In this document: positions 24,300-32,799 of the stretch, piece by piece
How positions within the stretch are numbered: position 1 is the stretch's first letter
Layout of the letters: every line of letters begins with the position of its first letter
Source of the DNA: UBA4781 sp963674975
Lineage (GTDB): Bacteria; Chloroflexota; Anaerolineae; Anaerolineales; Anaerolineaceae
DNA length: 64,000 bases
Direction: 5' to 3'
Assembly (NCBI GenBank): GCA_963674975.1
Contig: OY771913.1
Location: 620,001 to 684,000, forward strand
The notes under the pieces: generated by a model
What the model saw: the letters and a program-made list of their open reading frames with translations, nothing else
Databases searched by the model: none
What the model was told of the DNA's origin: nothing
Translations under genes and position numbers: made by a program

Positions 24300-24487
24300 A
24301 ATTAAAGCAGATACCCCACCATGCCGTGTGCAACGTAGTTTTGAACCTGCTTGCGCAGGTTGGGCTCGGACCTGATGGATCCGCCTTGGCTTGCGCCTAT
24401 CGCGTAACCATCAAGAGATAAGAACCCATCAATTAAAGTGTTGGCTCAAAACACATAGTGCTGCATCACGAACACAGCAGGGTAACG
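24300..24487 (-). ncRNA. ssrS: 6S RNA
   Basis: About 188 bases on the minus strand. The 5' part reads TACCCTGCTGTGTTCGTG and then TTTTGAGCC; the 3' part has a hairpin AACCTGC-GCAA-GCAGGTT, then TTCAAAACTACG and CACGGCATGG. The two ends pair (TACCC with GGGTA, TGC and TGTG with CACGGCA), and GTTTTG pairs with CAAAAC inside. This is the 6S plan: a long closing stem, a central bubble and a small 3' bubble hairpin, with local sequence likeness to E. coli 6S (TGTTCG, TGAGCC, GGTTCAA, CGGCAT). It binds the housekeeping RNA polymerase holoenzyme. The strand choice is supported by the promoter at 24490-24518. Confidence 0.78.
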
Positions 24488-24489
24488 TT

Positions 24490-24518
24490 CTTATACCATG
24501 ATTTCCTGCCGCTGACTA
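24490..24518 (-). promoter_or_regulatory. Promoter of 6S RNA
   Basis: On the minus strand: TAGTCA (24518-24513), 17 bases, TATAAG (24495-24490). It places the RNA 5' end at about 24483-24487, matching the closing stem. Confidence 0.6.
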
Positions 24519-24578
24519 GGTCGTTTGAAACGCTTTAACAATTACCAGAATTTGATAAAATTCGTGAGGAGGAACTTA

Positions 24579-25151
24579 ATGAGCTATCGCATCTTTACAG
24601 CATTCGATCTTTCTGCTGAAGTGATCCGGGACATCACAGAATTCAGGAATAAATTGCCCAAACAGTCTTCATCCGTTCTGCGCTGGACAAAAACCGAGCA
24701 GCTGCATATCACCTTGAATTTTGTTGGGGAGCTAAGAGAACAGGACCTAAAACCCATTCAAGAAAAGCTGCTGAAAACCCTTACAGAGACAAAACCATTC
24801 TCTCTCGAATTCAGCGGCTCGGGGATCTTCCCCAATGAGAGAAATCCGCGCATTTTATGGATCGGTATGCAGCCCACTTATGACCTGCTGGCTGTTGTCG
24901 AAAAGAATAAAACCATTTTCCAGGAATTTGGATATCCCCCGGAAAAACGTCCATTTCAAGCCCATATCACCATCGGGCGTTTTAAAGATTACTCCTCACG
25001 CGTTGAACTGGATCAATTCCTGTCTGGATGGAATGGACAGAAATCCACTTTTCATGCACAGCAGATGATCGACCACCTTACCTATTATAAAAGCACCCTT
25101 ACACCACAGGGTCCGATCTACTCGGCGATCACCCGTATTCAATTTCAATGA
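24579..25151 (+). CDS. thpR: RNA 2',3'-cyclic phosphodiesterase (2'-5' RNA ligase family)
   Basis: 190 residues from the ATG at 24579, which has the ribosome site GAGGAGG. The preceding 18 codons of the open frame are unlikely to be used. The two HxTx catalytic motifs are clear: LHITLNFVGEL near residue 45 and AHITIGRFKD near 128. The protein opens 2',3'-cyclic phosphates on RNA in the cytosol; its physiological target is uncertain throughout the family. rsfS follows 48 bases downstream. Confidence 0.9.
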   Translation: MSYRIFTAFDLSAEVIRDITEFRNKLPKQSSSVLRWTKTEQLHITLNFVGELREQDLKPIQEKLLKTLTETKPFSLEFSGSGIFPNERNPRILWIGMQPTYDLLAVVEKNKTIFQEFGYPPEKRPFQAHITIGRFKDYSSRVELDQFLSGWNGQKSTFHAQQMIDHLTYYKSTLTPQGPIYSAITRIQFQ

Positions 25152-25199
25152 TGCTTTGCTCGTGATAGAATTGTGCATGTCGTTAGCATGAGGTGAAAA

Positions 25200-25553
25200 C
25201 TGGGAACACAAAAAACATTAGAACTCGCACGTCAAATCGTTACATCCCTGGAAGAAAAAAAAGGTGAAGATGTCGTATTAATGGATCTAACCGGCATCTC
25301 CCAATTTACAGATTATTTCGTTATCTGCAGCGGGACAAGCGAACGTATGCTGCAGAGTTTATCAAGAGCAGTTGATGAAGCTGCCAAAACCCATTATGGT
25401 CTTGACGCCAAGATAAATGGAAAAGGTGTCGAGGGTTGGATAACCCTCGACTTTGGTGATCTTGTTGTGCATCTCTTTTCAGAACATCAGCGTGATTATT
25501 ATCAGCTTGAAGACCTATGGGCTGAAGGGAAGATTCTCCTTCGTGTTAAATAA
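25200..25553 (+). CDS. rsfS: Ribosomal silencing factor RsfS, apparent CUG start
   Basis: The family core is unmistakable: VVLMDLTGISQFTDYFVICSGTSERMLQSL, split here across residues 26-56, then KINGKGVEGWITLDFGDLVVHLF. RsfS binds ribosomal protein uL14 and blocks subunit joining under starvation. The first in-frame ATG (25281) lies within this core and would delete the normal N-terminal helix. Upstream the frame stays open to a TGA at 25194. The only sensible start is CTG at 25200, directly after GAGGTGAAA, which gives 117 residues, the usual size. The helix coded in between (TLELARQIVTSLEEKKGED) fits the family. Confidence 0.88.
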   Translation: MGTQKTLELARQIVTSLEEKKGEDVVLMDLTGISQFTDYFVICSGTSERMLQSLSRAVDEAAKTHYGLDAKINGKGVEGWITLDFGDLVVHLFSEHQRDYYQLEDLWAEGKILLRVK

Positions 25554-25559
25554 AGCGTA

Positions 25560-26933
25560 CTAGTGCGCCAGATCGGCGGTCTTCTTCGCTAATTCTTTGA
25601 TAGATAACTTCTCTTTCCCAACAATATAGGTTTCGAGAAGATCCCCAATCGGTTCCGCCCATTTGGCAGGTACTCCATTCATGATCCCAAAGACATTTCC
25701 AACAGGACCACCATTGCAGTCCACATCCATACCGGCAACAGCGAGCAGTGAAAGAGAATCTGTGAAATCACCGCCTCCCAACTCAAGGGAAAACAGGATC
25801 GCGGCAAGGTTTGGATATGCATGGATCCAGTTGTAGTGCGTCAGATCCTGCTCGATGGCATCCCAGATTTCAACGGGGTCTCCACCCTTCTTGATCTTCT
25901 GCATTGCACTGTCGGCAACGGCATAATACTGGCTCTTCTGAGGGATGAATTTCAAGGTGTTTTCAATCAGTTCATGCACATCCTTCGTTGAGAATGCCAG
26001 GGCGATAAGAACTGCGGTGAACATTTCACCATACACACCATTCTTAGAGTGGGAAACGATCCCATCAATATAAGCAAGTCTGGCTGCTTCCATGGGTTGA
26101 GCAGGAGCGATCATACCGCATACCATACCGCGCATCTGTGCCCCGATCCATTCGGAATAAGGATTGAACCAGGCACCTGATGCGGGTGGGAAGATACCCA
26201 TGTTCAGATTTCGAATCGCGATCCACTCTGCTGACCAGCCGAATGGAATCTGCTTGATCCATTCCACGGCAATGTCATTGGCTGTGATCTTCTTTCCATA
26301 TTTTTCGTATGCATCCAGGAAAACTAATTCATAAACGACATCGTCGTTTGTCGTTTCTGGTTCGGAAATATAACTGTCAATCTTTCCATATACTTTGGCA
26401 ATATTCTTTCCCGTATATCCTTCGATACAGGTGCCGAAGGATCCACCCGCTAACTGCCCGATCCATCCCTGATAGATTTGATCAGTATATTGGGGTTTCC
26501 ATTCAGCATCTTCTTTTACACTCCTGACATTGCCCATACTGTTCTGAATTTCTTCCCATGTATCAGGATTTTGAAAAGCGTGATATTCATCATCCATATC
26601 GAATTCAGCATTTTTAAGCGCATTGAAAATTTTTGCAGTTATCACACGCAGGGTGTCTTTATCACCACTGGCATGACATTTAATACCTTCTTCCAGAAAC
26701 TGCTCAGCGGCACTGACATCATAACCTTTATTCCCCATAGCCTGCACCATGGAAACATAAGAAATCTCCGGAGCCCGCGATCCGGGTACTTTTGATCCCC
26801 AAAACATATCGATCAGGGTATCACCATAAGGGACCTCAAATCCTGCCTCATACCAGTTGCTGGATTGTGTTCGTCGATCCACGGGGATAGCATTCACCCT
26901 CATTTCTCTATCGATCTGCCATGCTTTTTTCAT
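25560..26933 (-). CDS. ADP-ribosylglycohydrolase family protein
   Basis: 457 residues. The helical ADP-ribosylglycohydrolase fold is marked by WIGQLAGGSFGT, a metal-binding segment TTNDDVVYE near residue 215 and a C-terminal metal site GMDVDCNGGPVGN near 408. The latter is a variant of the usual GGDTDT and is common in the DCNG subgroup. About 150 extra residues precede the catalytic core. Members remove ADP-ribose from proteins or cleave related ligands; the substrate of this subgroup is unclear. No ADP-ribosyltransferase is encoded nearby. Confidence 0.85.
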   Translation of the reverse strand: MKKAWQIDREMRVNAIPVDRRTQSSNWYEAGFEVPYGDTLIDMFWGSKVPGSRAPEISYVSMVQAMGNKGYDVSAAEQFLEEGIKCHASGDKDTLRVITAKIFNALKNAEFDMDDEYHAFQNPDTWEEIQNSMGNVRSVKEDAEWKPQYTDQIYQGWIGQLAGGSFGTCIEGYTGKNIAKVYGKIDSYISEPETTNDDVVYELVFLDAYEKYGKKITANDIAVEWIKQIPFGWSAEWIAIRNLNMGIFPPASGAWFNPYSEWIGAQMRGMVCGMIAPAQPMEAARLAYIDGIVSHSKNGVYGEMFTAVLIALAFSTKDVHELIENTLKFIPQKSQYYAVADSAMQKIKKGGDPVEIWDAIEQDLTHYNWIHAYPNLAAILFSLELGGGDFTDSLSLLAVAGMDVDCNGGPVGNVFGIMNGVPAKWAEPIGDLLETYIVGKEKLSIKELAKKTADLAH

Positions 26934-27052
26934 CGAAGTTCCTCCTTGTTATTGAATGATTAAAATAGATTTAAAAGAAAAGCAAACGTTTTAATTGTAC
27001 ATGGAAATACAATTTTTTCTGTTTTTTTAACTTTTTAATTCAAAAACCAGCT

Positions 27053-27514
27053 TTAGAGGGCTTTTAACGCTTCCAGCACTTCCTGGCTGTGTTCAGATGG
27101 TTTCACATTTTCAAAAACCTTCGCGATTATACCCTTCCCGTCGATCAAGTACGTGGTCCGTGCAATGCCCATGTATGTTCTTCCCATCATCTTTTTTTCT
27201 TTCCAGACTCCATACTGTTCAACTACCTTGTGATCGACATCAGCCAATAAAGGAAATGGCAGAGAATATTTTTCCTGGAATTTTTTATGAGATTTCACCG
27301 AATCTACACTCACACCCAATATCTGCACATTTTCTTTTTCATAGGCACTGTAGTTATCCCGAAAGCTGCAGGCTTCGGTTGTGCAGCCTGGTGTATTATC
27401 TTTAGGATAAAAATATAAAACGATGGGAGTTCCCGCATAATCAGACAGCTTGTGTACTTTCCCATTTTCATCCTGAAGCTCAAATTCAGGTGCTTTTTCT
27501 TTTTCGTTTAACAT
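27053..27514 (-). CDS. bcp: Thiol peroxidase of the Bcp/PrxQ family
   Basis: 153 residues. The peroxidatic Cys44 and resolving Cys49 are in DNTPGCTTEACSFRD, the spacing of alpha-helical-type PrxQ/Bcp enzymes. It reduces hydrogen peroxide and organic peroxides using thioredoxin in the cytosol. The C-terminal part with VWKEKKMMGRTYMGIARTTYLID is typical. AAAGGAG lies ahead of the start and a TATAAT further upstream. It is transcribed alone. Confidence 0.95.
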   Translation of the reverse strand: MLNEKEKAPEFELQDENGKVHKLSDYAGTPIVLYFYPKDNTPGCTTEACSFRDNYSAYEKENVQILGVSVDSVKSHKKFQEKYSLPFPLLADVDHKVVEQYGVWKEKKMMGRTYMGIARTTYLIDGKGIIAKVFENVKPSEHSQEVLEALKAL

Positions 27515-27585
27515 ATTGAATCTCCTTTCTTCTTATTATATAAAAGGCGATTGGAGAATAATGATTAATGAAATATAAATAATTG

Positions 27586-28503
27586 CTACCCGAGCAAGTA
27601 CAGGAACAAGAACAGCATCAAATTGAGGAAGATTAGAGATTTGGATAGGAAATCGATTAACTTCCAGTTTGGTTTTTCACCCGAAAGAACTTTATTCAGA
27701 TTCCAGATCAAATAGATTGCCAGCGGGATGCTGATGAACCAGCGTATGATGAAGCGCCAGGGAATAGCAATCAATCCCAGCAGAAGAATGAATATATAAG
27801 AAAACGCGATGAGGTACAGCGCGATACGCAGGGTAAGTACACTGCCAAAACGCATCACAGCTGTGGTATGGTAGCGATCGATATCTCGTGAAAGCGACCG
27901 ATTTTCAGAGATGAAACGATCAGCAAGCATCAGCACGAAATATGGAATACATAAATAAGTCAACGTAAAATAAAGGCTTCCCTGTGATTGGATGGTAAAA
28001 CCGAATGTTGGAATCAGGAACGTGACCAGGACAGCGTAAATGATCTCTCCGTAACCCGAATAGATTAGGCGAAAAGGTTTCACCGTATAGAAGATGATAA
28101 AGAAAACCATCAAACCTGTCGCAAGAAGAGATGTGGAATTCTTGATCTGCAGAACACATATTACTATAGCGATCAAAACAAAGGCGGCTGCCAGAGAAAA
28201 GAAAATCAAGCGGTAATCCAGATTTCCAAAACGCTGAATAAGTGTTTGATCAAGCTCCTGCTCTCTACAGAAAAGCAAGTTAAGAAATTCCATAGCAGCC
28301 AACAAGAAAAGAACAACCAGTAAACCGAAGCACAGAGATGCGATATCGATCTTCATGCCCAGATAATCAGAGTAAAGAGATCCAAACAAGTAAAAACTGA
28401 CCGAGGAGATGAAATCTGTTATATGCAAATTTGAATAAAAGTAAATAAAGAGGGATGCCAGACTCTTTTTTTCTTTATTTTCTTTCAAAGTCATTTTCCT
28501 CAT
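27586..28503 (-). CDS. UbiA-superfamily-like integral membrane protein
   Basis: About 305 residues with eight to nine membrane segments. The segment SGYGEIIYAVLVTFLIPTFGF resembles the central region of MenA/UbiA prenyltransferases. A later SRDIDRYHTTAVMRFGSV resembles the second Asp-rich motif (D-x-x-x-D before a T-x-A-x-x-x-G segment). The first motif, usually NxxxDxxxD, is not convincing: the equivalent region reads NLLFCREQELDQ. The protein may be a divergent prenyltransferase or have lost activity. The ATG at 28494 (fourth residue) is an alternative start with GAGGAA just upstream. It is divergent from the SPFH-like pair. Confidence 0.6.
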   Translation of the reverse strand: MRKMTLKENKEKKSLASLFIYFYSNLHITDFISSVSFYLFGSLYSDYLGMKIDIASLCFGLLVVLFLLAAMEFLNLLFCREQELDQTLIQRFGNLDYRLIFFSLAAAFVLIAIVICVLQIKNSTSLLATGLMVFFIIFYTVKPFRLIYSGYGEIIYAVLVTFLIPTFGFTIQSQGSLYFTLTYLCIPYFVLMLADRFISENRSLSRDIDRYHTTAVMRFGSVLTLRIALYLIAFSYIFILLLGLIAIPWRFIIRWFISIPLAIYLIWNLNKVLSGEKPNWKLIDFLSKSLIFLNLMLFLFLYLLG

Positions 28504-28516
28504 ATTCTATTTAGGA

Positions 28517-28522
28517 TACAAT
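28517..28522 (+). promoter_or_regulatory. -10 box directly upstream of the SPFH-like gene, possible leaderless promoter
   Basis: TACAAT followed by exactly six bases and the ATG at 28529. No ribosome site fits in the gap. Confidence 0.4.
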
Positions 28523-28528
28523 GTACCT

Positions 28529-29674
28529 ATGCAGCGTAGAGTAAAAAAAAGCCATTCCAAAAAAACAATGTCTCCACTTCTTCCTCTGCTGCCTATCATT
28601 CTGGTAATAAGCGCGCTACAGGGTATTATAGCCATTTTTTCAGGAATTCACTTCCCCATTCTGCTCATTGATCTTCTCTTTGTGCTTTTTTACTTCTGCA
28701 TCATGCTGCTGGAATTATGGGGTGTTTATCAAGATCGCCCATTTAAGAATAAAAATGACCTTTTTAAACTTATCGGCTGGATAATTACCGCCCGGTCATA
28801 CGCCAGCATTCAGGTCGAAAACGGAGCTCCGGAGATCGATCGTCCCCTGAGCCGCCAAAGGAAATTGATATCGATTGATCCCGCCAGCGCTGCGGCATTC
28901 CTAAAAAAAACAGATCAGCAAATACAAATCCTCCCTCCCGGTGTTTATTGCATTGATAAAAACACCACTCTCCTTTCTGCTTTTGATCTGCGGGTGCAAA
29001 CCGCTCTTTTTCCTTTCCAGGGAAAAACAGATCAGGTAATGACCATCGATGAAAATATTGGTTCCAGTGCAAAATCCGATTTCCAATCTTCATTTCTCAA
29101 CGCATCCACCAATGACTCTTATCAGGTAGGAGCAAAATTTTTGGTTCGATATAAATACGACATCGAATTTGGGCAGGGTGAGAATCCTTATGGCTTTGAT
29201 CCTGCCGTTTTACGAAATGTCCATGCGGGAGATACATTTCGCGCAGGAACTATTCTTGACCCTCAGTTAATCTCCAAACGACGCATCCAGCAGATTCTGC
29301 TCTCAACCTGGCAAACCGCTATCAGCCAGTTTTCATTATTGGAGATCATTCCACAGGAAAGCGTCCAGAATTCAGCCCTTGAAAATATTGAGATAGAGAT
29401 TCAACGACAGATGATCAAAGGAAAGAACGGGGAATCATCCCTGCCCGCAAAGCAGCTGCAAGGTTTTGGACTGAAGATCCTTTCAATCGCTTTCCATTCA
29501 CTCTGGCTGCCAGAAGAAACCGAGATCGCAATTCAGCATCACTGGCAGCCGCAAGCCAGGCAGCTGGTTGATACCTACCAGAGCTACCAGCAGCAAAAAC
29601 GAGAGCTTTATCAGGAGATCGGTGAAATGCAGGCGCTCTATGCCTATCTTGATGAACAAAGGAAAGCAGGTTAA
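28529..29674 (+). CDS. Membrane protein with SPFH/band-7-like domain
   Basis: 381 residues. Two adjacent membrane segments (about 17-37 and 42-66) lie behind a basic N-terminus. A cytosolic or exterior region of mainly beta structure follows, then a helical tail. The phrase QIQILPPGVYCIDKN and the FDLRVQTALFPF strand resemble the start of SPFH (stomatin/prohibitin) domains, where a LxPG turn is followed by LR-type strands. KFLVRYKYDIEFG matches the inner strands. The C-terminus (about 335-381) is a likely coiled coil (YQSYQQQKRELYQEIGE). SPFH proteins oligomerise on membranes. The assignment is tentative. A second similar protein follows one base after the stop. Confidence 0.6.
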   Translation: MQRRVKKSHSKKTMSPLLPLLPIILVISALQGIIAIFSGIHFPILLIDLLFVLFYFCIMLLELWGVYQDRPFKNKNDLFKLIGWIITARSYASIQVENGAPEIDRPLSRQRKLISIDPASAAAFLKKTDQQIQILPPGVYCIDKNTTLLSAFDLRVQTALFPFQGKTDQVMTIDENIGSSAKSDFQSSFLNASTNDSYQVGAKFLVRYKYDIEFGQGENPYGFDPAVLRNVHAGDTFRAGTILDPQLISKRRIQQILLSTWQTAISQFSLLEIIPQESVQNSALENIEIEIQRQMIKGKNGESSLPAKQLQGFGLKILSIAFHSLWLPEETEIAIQHHWQPQARQLVDTYQSYQQQKRELYQEIGEMQALYAYLDEQRKAG

Positions 29675-29675
29675 G

Positions 29676-31088
29676 ATGAATACCCCTGCATCTTCGATAA
29701 TCAATCTATCTGCTTACCAGCATTACCGCTCGCAGCAGCAGAAAAAATGGATCGCCGCTATTCTCCTTCTCGTGCTTCTGCTCATTCTTCTTTTTTCCCT
29801 GATCTTTGATCGTACCATTCAAGCACAAGAAGCTGCAGGTGGTCTACTTTCTCTTGATGCACAAACAGTGATTTTCAAACAGATCGTAAATCCGGTCAGC
29901 ATCATACTGGTTGTCGGTAGTCTCCTGGTCACAGGTTACGCAGCGATCCGCTATCTGCGCCTGCAGGGAATATGCGATCAAGCGCTGAAAGAAACATTAG
30001 AGATCCAGGAGATAGAAACCGGCACTTTTCCTTCCGGTCCAGGATTCATCAATACAGGTGTCAGGAATATCCTGATACTCAAGAATTATCAGGGGTATTT
30101 GCGCATCCTGCGTCCGGGTCACCCTGCTCAGAAAAACCTATTCTTCTTCACAGCTGTAGAAAAAGTAGATCAAACCATCAACCTGCAGCCGCAGCACATC
30201 TCGATGCGAATATTCTGCCGTACGATGGATGGCATCCAGGTTCTTTTTCCATCCGTCCAAATTGAATACCGCTTTATGGTCAATACCCCTTCAAATAATT
30301 TGCGTACTTCTTCAGGAAATTCGGCAACCGATATGGAGATCATCAAGACCTATCTATACCGCAAAGGCAGTCTTGGCGATCAGGAGATCATCCGCTTTTC
30401 TTCCGAACTTGTCTTTGCACAGATCATGCGCAGCCTCTCACTGGATGCATTGAATGGAGAAACTCCATCCAGAGAAAAAAAACCGGTTGATGAAAAGATC
30501 ACCCGGCAGATAGAATCCATCCGGCGCTATAAAATTAACGCATTGAGTAAACACTGGCGGAACAGGAAAATTCTGGCAGAAAGAGCTGAAGTTTCACAAA
30601 AAAAGCTGCGAAAGCCCTATGCGGGAAGAACACATCATAAACTGCTACACTCCTTGCAGAAAAGCTTATTCACATCTGCAGTCAGTCATGAAAACTGGGA
30701 AGCTTCTCCGGTTCAATCTTTCTCCCTGCTGGAAGAAAAATTGAGAACAGCGCTGCAAGAAAAATTGACACAATTCAATATCCTTCTTCTTTCGCTCCAG
30801 GTCTCCAGCTGGCAGCCGGTCGAATCCATGGTGAAGCAGAAAATCTCGCAAAATCAGGGAAAAAAGGCTGAACTGCTGCTGGCTCAAAAGAAAACCGGGA
30901 ATCGACAAATCCAGCAGGCAGCCCGGCAGGCATATCTGGATATACTGCATGAGCAGTCATTATTTACCAGCCCAAATCAGATGAACCACTCCTTTTCATC
31001 CACTGATCAGGTTTTAATAAAAGCAAAGAAATATCGAATCCCACCTTTTACTCCGGTGAAAAATCCTTTAAAAGACAAGGGATTATAA
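29676..31088 (+). CDS. Second SPFH-like membrane protein of the pair
   Basis: 470 residues from the ATG at 29676, which has AGCAGG ahead and follows the previous stop by one base; the longer frame overlapping the first gene is not supported. Two membrane segments (about 24-45 and 77-97) precede an SPFH-like stretch: a GPGFINTG turn, YLRILRPGHP, then FCRTMDGIQVLFPSVQIEYRFMV, close to the usual sequence of DG-x-x-V strands. A long helical basic tail rich in Lys, Gln and Ala follows (about 260-430). It probably forms a complex with the first protein. No enzyme motif is seen. Confidence 0.6.
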   Translation: MNTPASSIINLSAYQHYRSQQQKKWIAAILLLVLLLILLFSLIFDRTIQAQEAAGGLLSLDAQTVIFKQIVNPVSIILVVGSLLVTGYAAIRYLRLQGICDQALKETLEIQEIETGTFPSGPGFINTGVRNILILKNYQGYLRILRPGHPAQKNLFFFTAVEKVDQTINLQPQHISMRIFCRTMDGIQVLFPSVQIEYRFMVNTPSNNLRTSSGNSATDMEIIKTYLYRKGSLGDQEIIRFSSELVFAQIMRSLSLDALNGETPSREKKPVDEKITRQIESIRRYKINALSKHWRNRKILAERAEVSQKKLRKPYAGRTHHKLLHSLQKSLFTSAVSHENWEASPVQSFSLLEEKLRTALQEKLTQFNILLLSLQVSSWQPVESMVKQKISQNQGKKAELLLAQKKTGNRQIQQAARQAYLDILHEQSLFTSPNQMNHSFSSTDQVLIKAKKYRIPPFTPVKNPLKDKGL

Positions 31089-31121
31089 TAGAGGCATCAC
31101 ATCTTAAAAAAGGAAAACACT

Positions 31122-32024
31122 ATGGAATCAATTACGATTAATCCTGAAGTAAAAAAGCACATTGCCACACATGATGTGGTGGCACTTGAATCTACCGTTA
31201 TCACCCATGGTTTACCCTATCCTCAAAACGAAGACCTGGCACTTGAAATGGAACAAACTGTCCGTGAAAATGGAGGTGTTCCCGCAACCGTTGGAATGGT
31301 GGAAGGAAAATTAATCGTAGGTCTTGATAAAGATCAGATCCATCGACTTTCCACCGTAAAAGCTTCCCGCAAGATCAGCGAACGTGATTTCGGGATCGGG
31401 ATCGCAAAGAAAATGGACGGCGGAACAACCGTTGCAGGCACCATCATCACCTGCCATCAGGTTGGGATCAAAGTTTTCGCCACAGGCGGAATCGGTGGAG
31501 TTCACCGCGGTTCTATCTTTGATGTTTCCGCCGACCTGCAGGTCCTCTCAAAATACCCGATGATCGTAGTCTGCGCGGGCGCGAAATCCATCCTGGATCT
31601 ACCCGCCACCGTTGAAAAACTGGAAACAAACGGCATCCCGGTACTTGGATATCAGACAGACAGCTTCCCAGCTTTTTACTCAACTTCCAGCGGACTAAAT
31701 ATAGATGCCAGAGTGGATACTCCTGAAGAAGTGGTGGATATTGCCCTCCATCATTGGGGAATGGATCTTCCCTCTTCCATACTGGTTGTAGTTCCCCCTC
31801 CAGCCGATGTAGCCATTCCAAATGATGAAATCGAGAAAGAGATTCAGAAAGCGGTCCACGATGCAGAAGAAAACGGCATCCACGGCAATAAGATTACTCC
31901 TTACCTGCTTGAAAGAATGAATCAGATCACTGGCGGGAAGAGTTTGCACACCAATCTGGCTTTATTGAACAACAATGCTCGTGTAGCCGGTTTGATCGCA
32001 AAAGCATATTCACAATATAAATAG
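31122..32024 (+). CDS. psuG: Pseudouridine-5'-phosphate glycosidase
   Basis: 300 residues. Family phrases are ALESTVITHGLPYPQN at the N-terminus, GTTVAGTIITCHQVGI and FATGGIGGVHRG in the centre, and LDLPATVEKLETNGIPVLGYQTD. The enzyme reversibly splits pseudouridine 5'-phosphate into uracil and ribose 5-phosphate. The kinase partner PsuK is not encoded here, though udk is located elsewhere in the window. AAGGAAAA precedes the start. Its end lies four bases from the convergent polysaccharide operon. Confidence 0.95.
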   Translation: MESITINPEVKKHIATHDVVALESTVITHGLPYPQNEDLALEMEQTVRENGGVPATVGMVEGKLIVGLDKDQIHRLSTVKASRKISERDFGIGIAKKMDGGTTVAGTIITCHQVGIKVFATGGIGGVHRGSIFDVSADLQVLSKYPMIVVCAGAKSILDLPATVEKLETNGIPVLGYQTDSFPAFYSTSSGLNIDARVDTPEEVVDIALHHWGMDLPSSILVVVPPPADVAIPNDEIEKEIQKAVHDAEENGIHGNKITPYLLERMNQITGGKSLHTNLALLNNNARVAGLIAKAYSQYK

Positions 32025-32028
32025 AAAT

Positions 32029-32799
32029 TTAATCGCCAGGTAATTCTTCATCCTCTACACCTGAGACGCGGAAAGTACCGGTTTGTTTCCATGTCTCACC
32101 GACAAAGATCTGAACCGAATAATTACCTGGCTGCCATTTATCGGCATCCTGTTCACATTCCGTGTACCCATAACCTCCCGATGCGCCATTCCACGGAATG
32201 GTTTCCATACAGATCAATTCCCCTTCTCGAAACCATAAAGCAGTCCATTGCGCATTACGCGTCATGCTGTCATATGAAAACGTGGCATACATTGTTTCAA
32301 TGGGAGGGGCAAACACATCACCGGGATCCACAGCCTGATAATTCGCATCGATCTTTTGCGAAAACACAAGCGGGCTGAAGATGGCGTCGGCATTGGGTGT
32401 TGTTTCAGAAGTGAACTGGCTGCTGATAATAACCGATAAAAATGGAGTCGGCGTATACAGCGGAACAGGAGTGGCTGTCGGGATCGGTGTGAGGGTCGGG
32501 GTTAGCGTGATGGTGGGCGTCAGGGTAACGGTAGGCGTTAACGTTGGAGTGGGTGAAGGAATATACACCTGATAGATGAGAGGCTCTACAAAAATTCCAA
32601 TATTCACAGCAAAGACAAAGATCAGAATTCCACACAGGATGATCAGAACTGCCGTTTGCTTTCGCACCCGTTTTTTATTGAAAAACAGCATGCTGTTCGC
32701 TTCACGGTAGCTGCGGTAGCCGCGTATGAATGTTGCAGCCGCCACCAGAACCAGCAGAAGTACAATAACCACCACTCCTGCATGAATATCAAGATTCAT
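32029..32799 (-). CDS. Membrane protein with Thr-Pro-rich linker and exterior C-terminal domain
   Basis: 256 residues from the ATG at 32799, which overlaps the FemAB stop as ATGA. A membrane segment lies near 7-25, a second near 50-72. A strongly repetitive Thr-Pro linker follows (about 82-116, units like TPTLTPT). The exterior domain is about 140 residues with FSYDSMTRNAQWTALWFREGELI and GNYSVQIFVGETW, a beta-sandwich pattern. Thr-Pro linkers of this kind are frequent in surface proteins of Anaerolineae (known from general experience). The linker is probably extended and possibly glycosylated. It is the last gene of the cell-surface operon. Confidence 0.7.
   Translation of the reverse strand: MNLDIHAGVVVIVLLLVLVAAATFIRGYRSYREANSMLFFNKKRVRKQTAVLIILCGILIFVFAVNIGIFVEPLIYQVYIPSPTPTLTPTVTLTPTITLTPTLTPIPTATPVPLYTPTPFLSVIISSQFTSETTPNADAIFSPLVFSQKIDANYQAVDPGDVFAPPIETMYATFSYDSMTRNAQWTALWFREGELICMETIPWNGASGGYGYTECEQDADKWQPGNYSVQIFVGETWKQTGTFRVSGVEDEELPGD

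Noticed and set aside
24300..24500. First reading of this gap as a plus-strand structured RNA ahead of thpR
   Set aside because: The plus strand also folds because the stems are complementary, but the TGTTCG, TGAGCC and CGGCAT landmarks, and a promoter with correct spacing, are on the minus strand.
32441..32572. Short tandem DNA repeat (GGTGTNAGNGT-like units on the plus strand)
   Set aside because: It is the coding sequence of the Thr-Pro linker, not a separate element.
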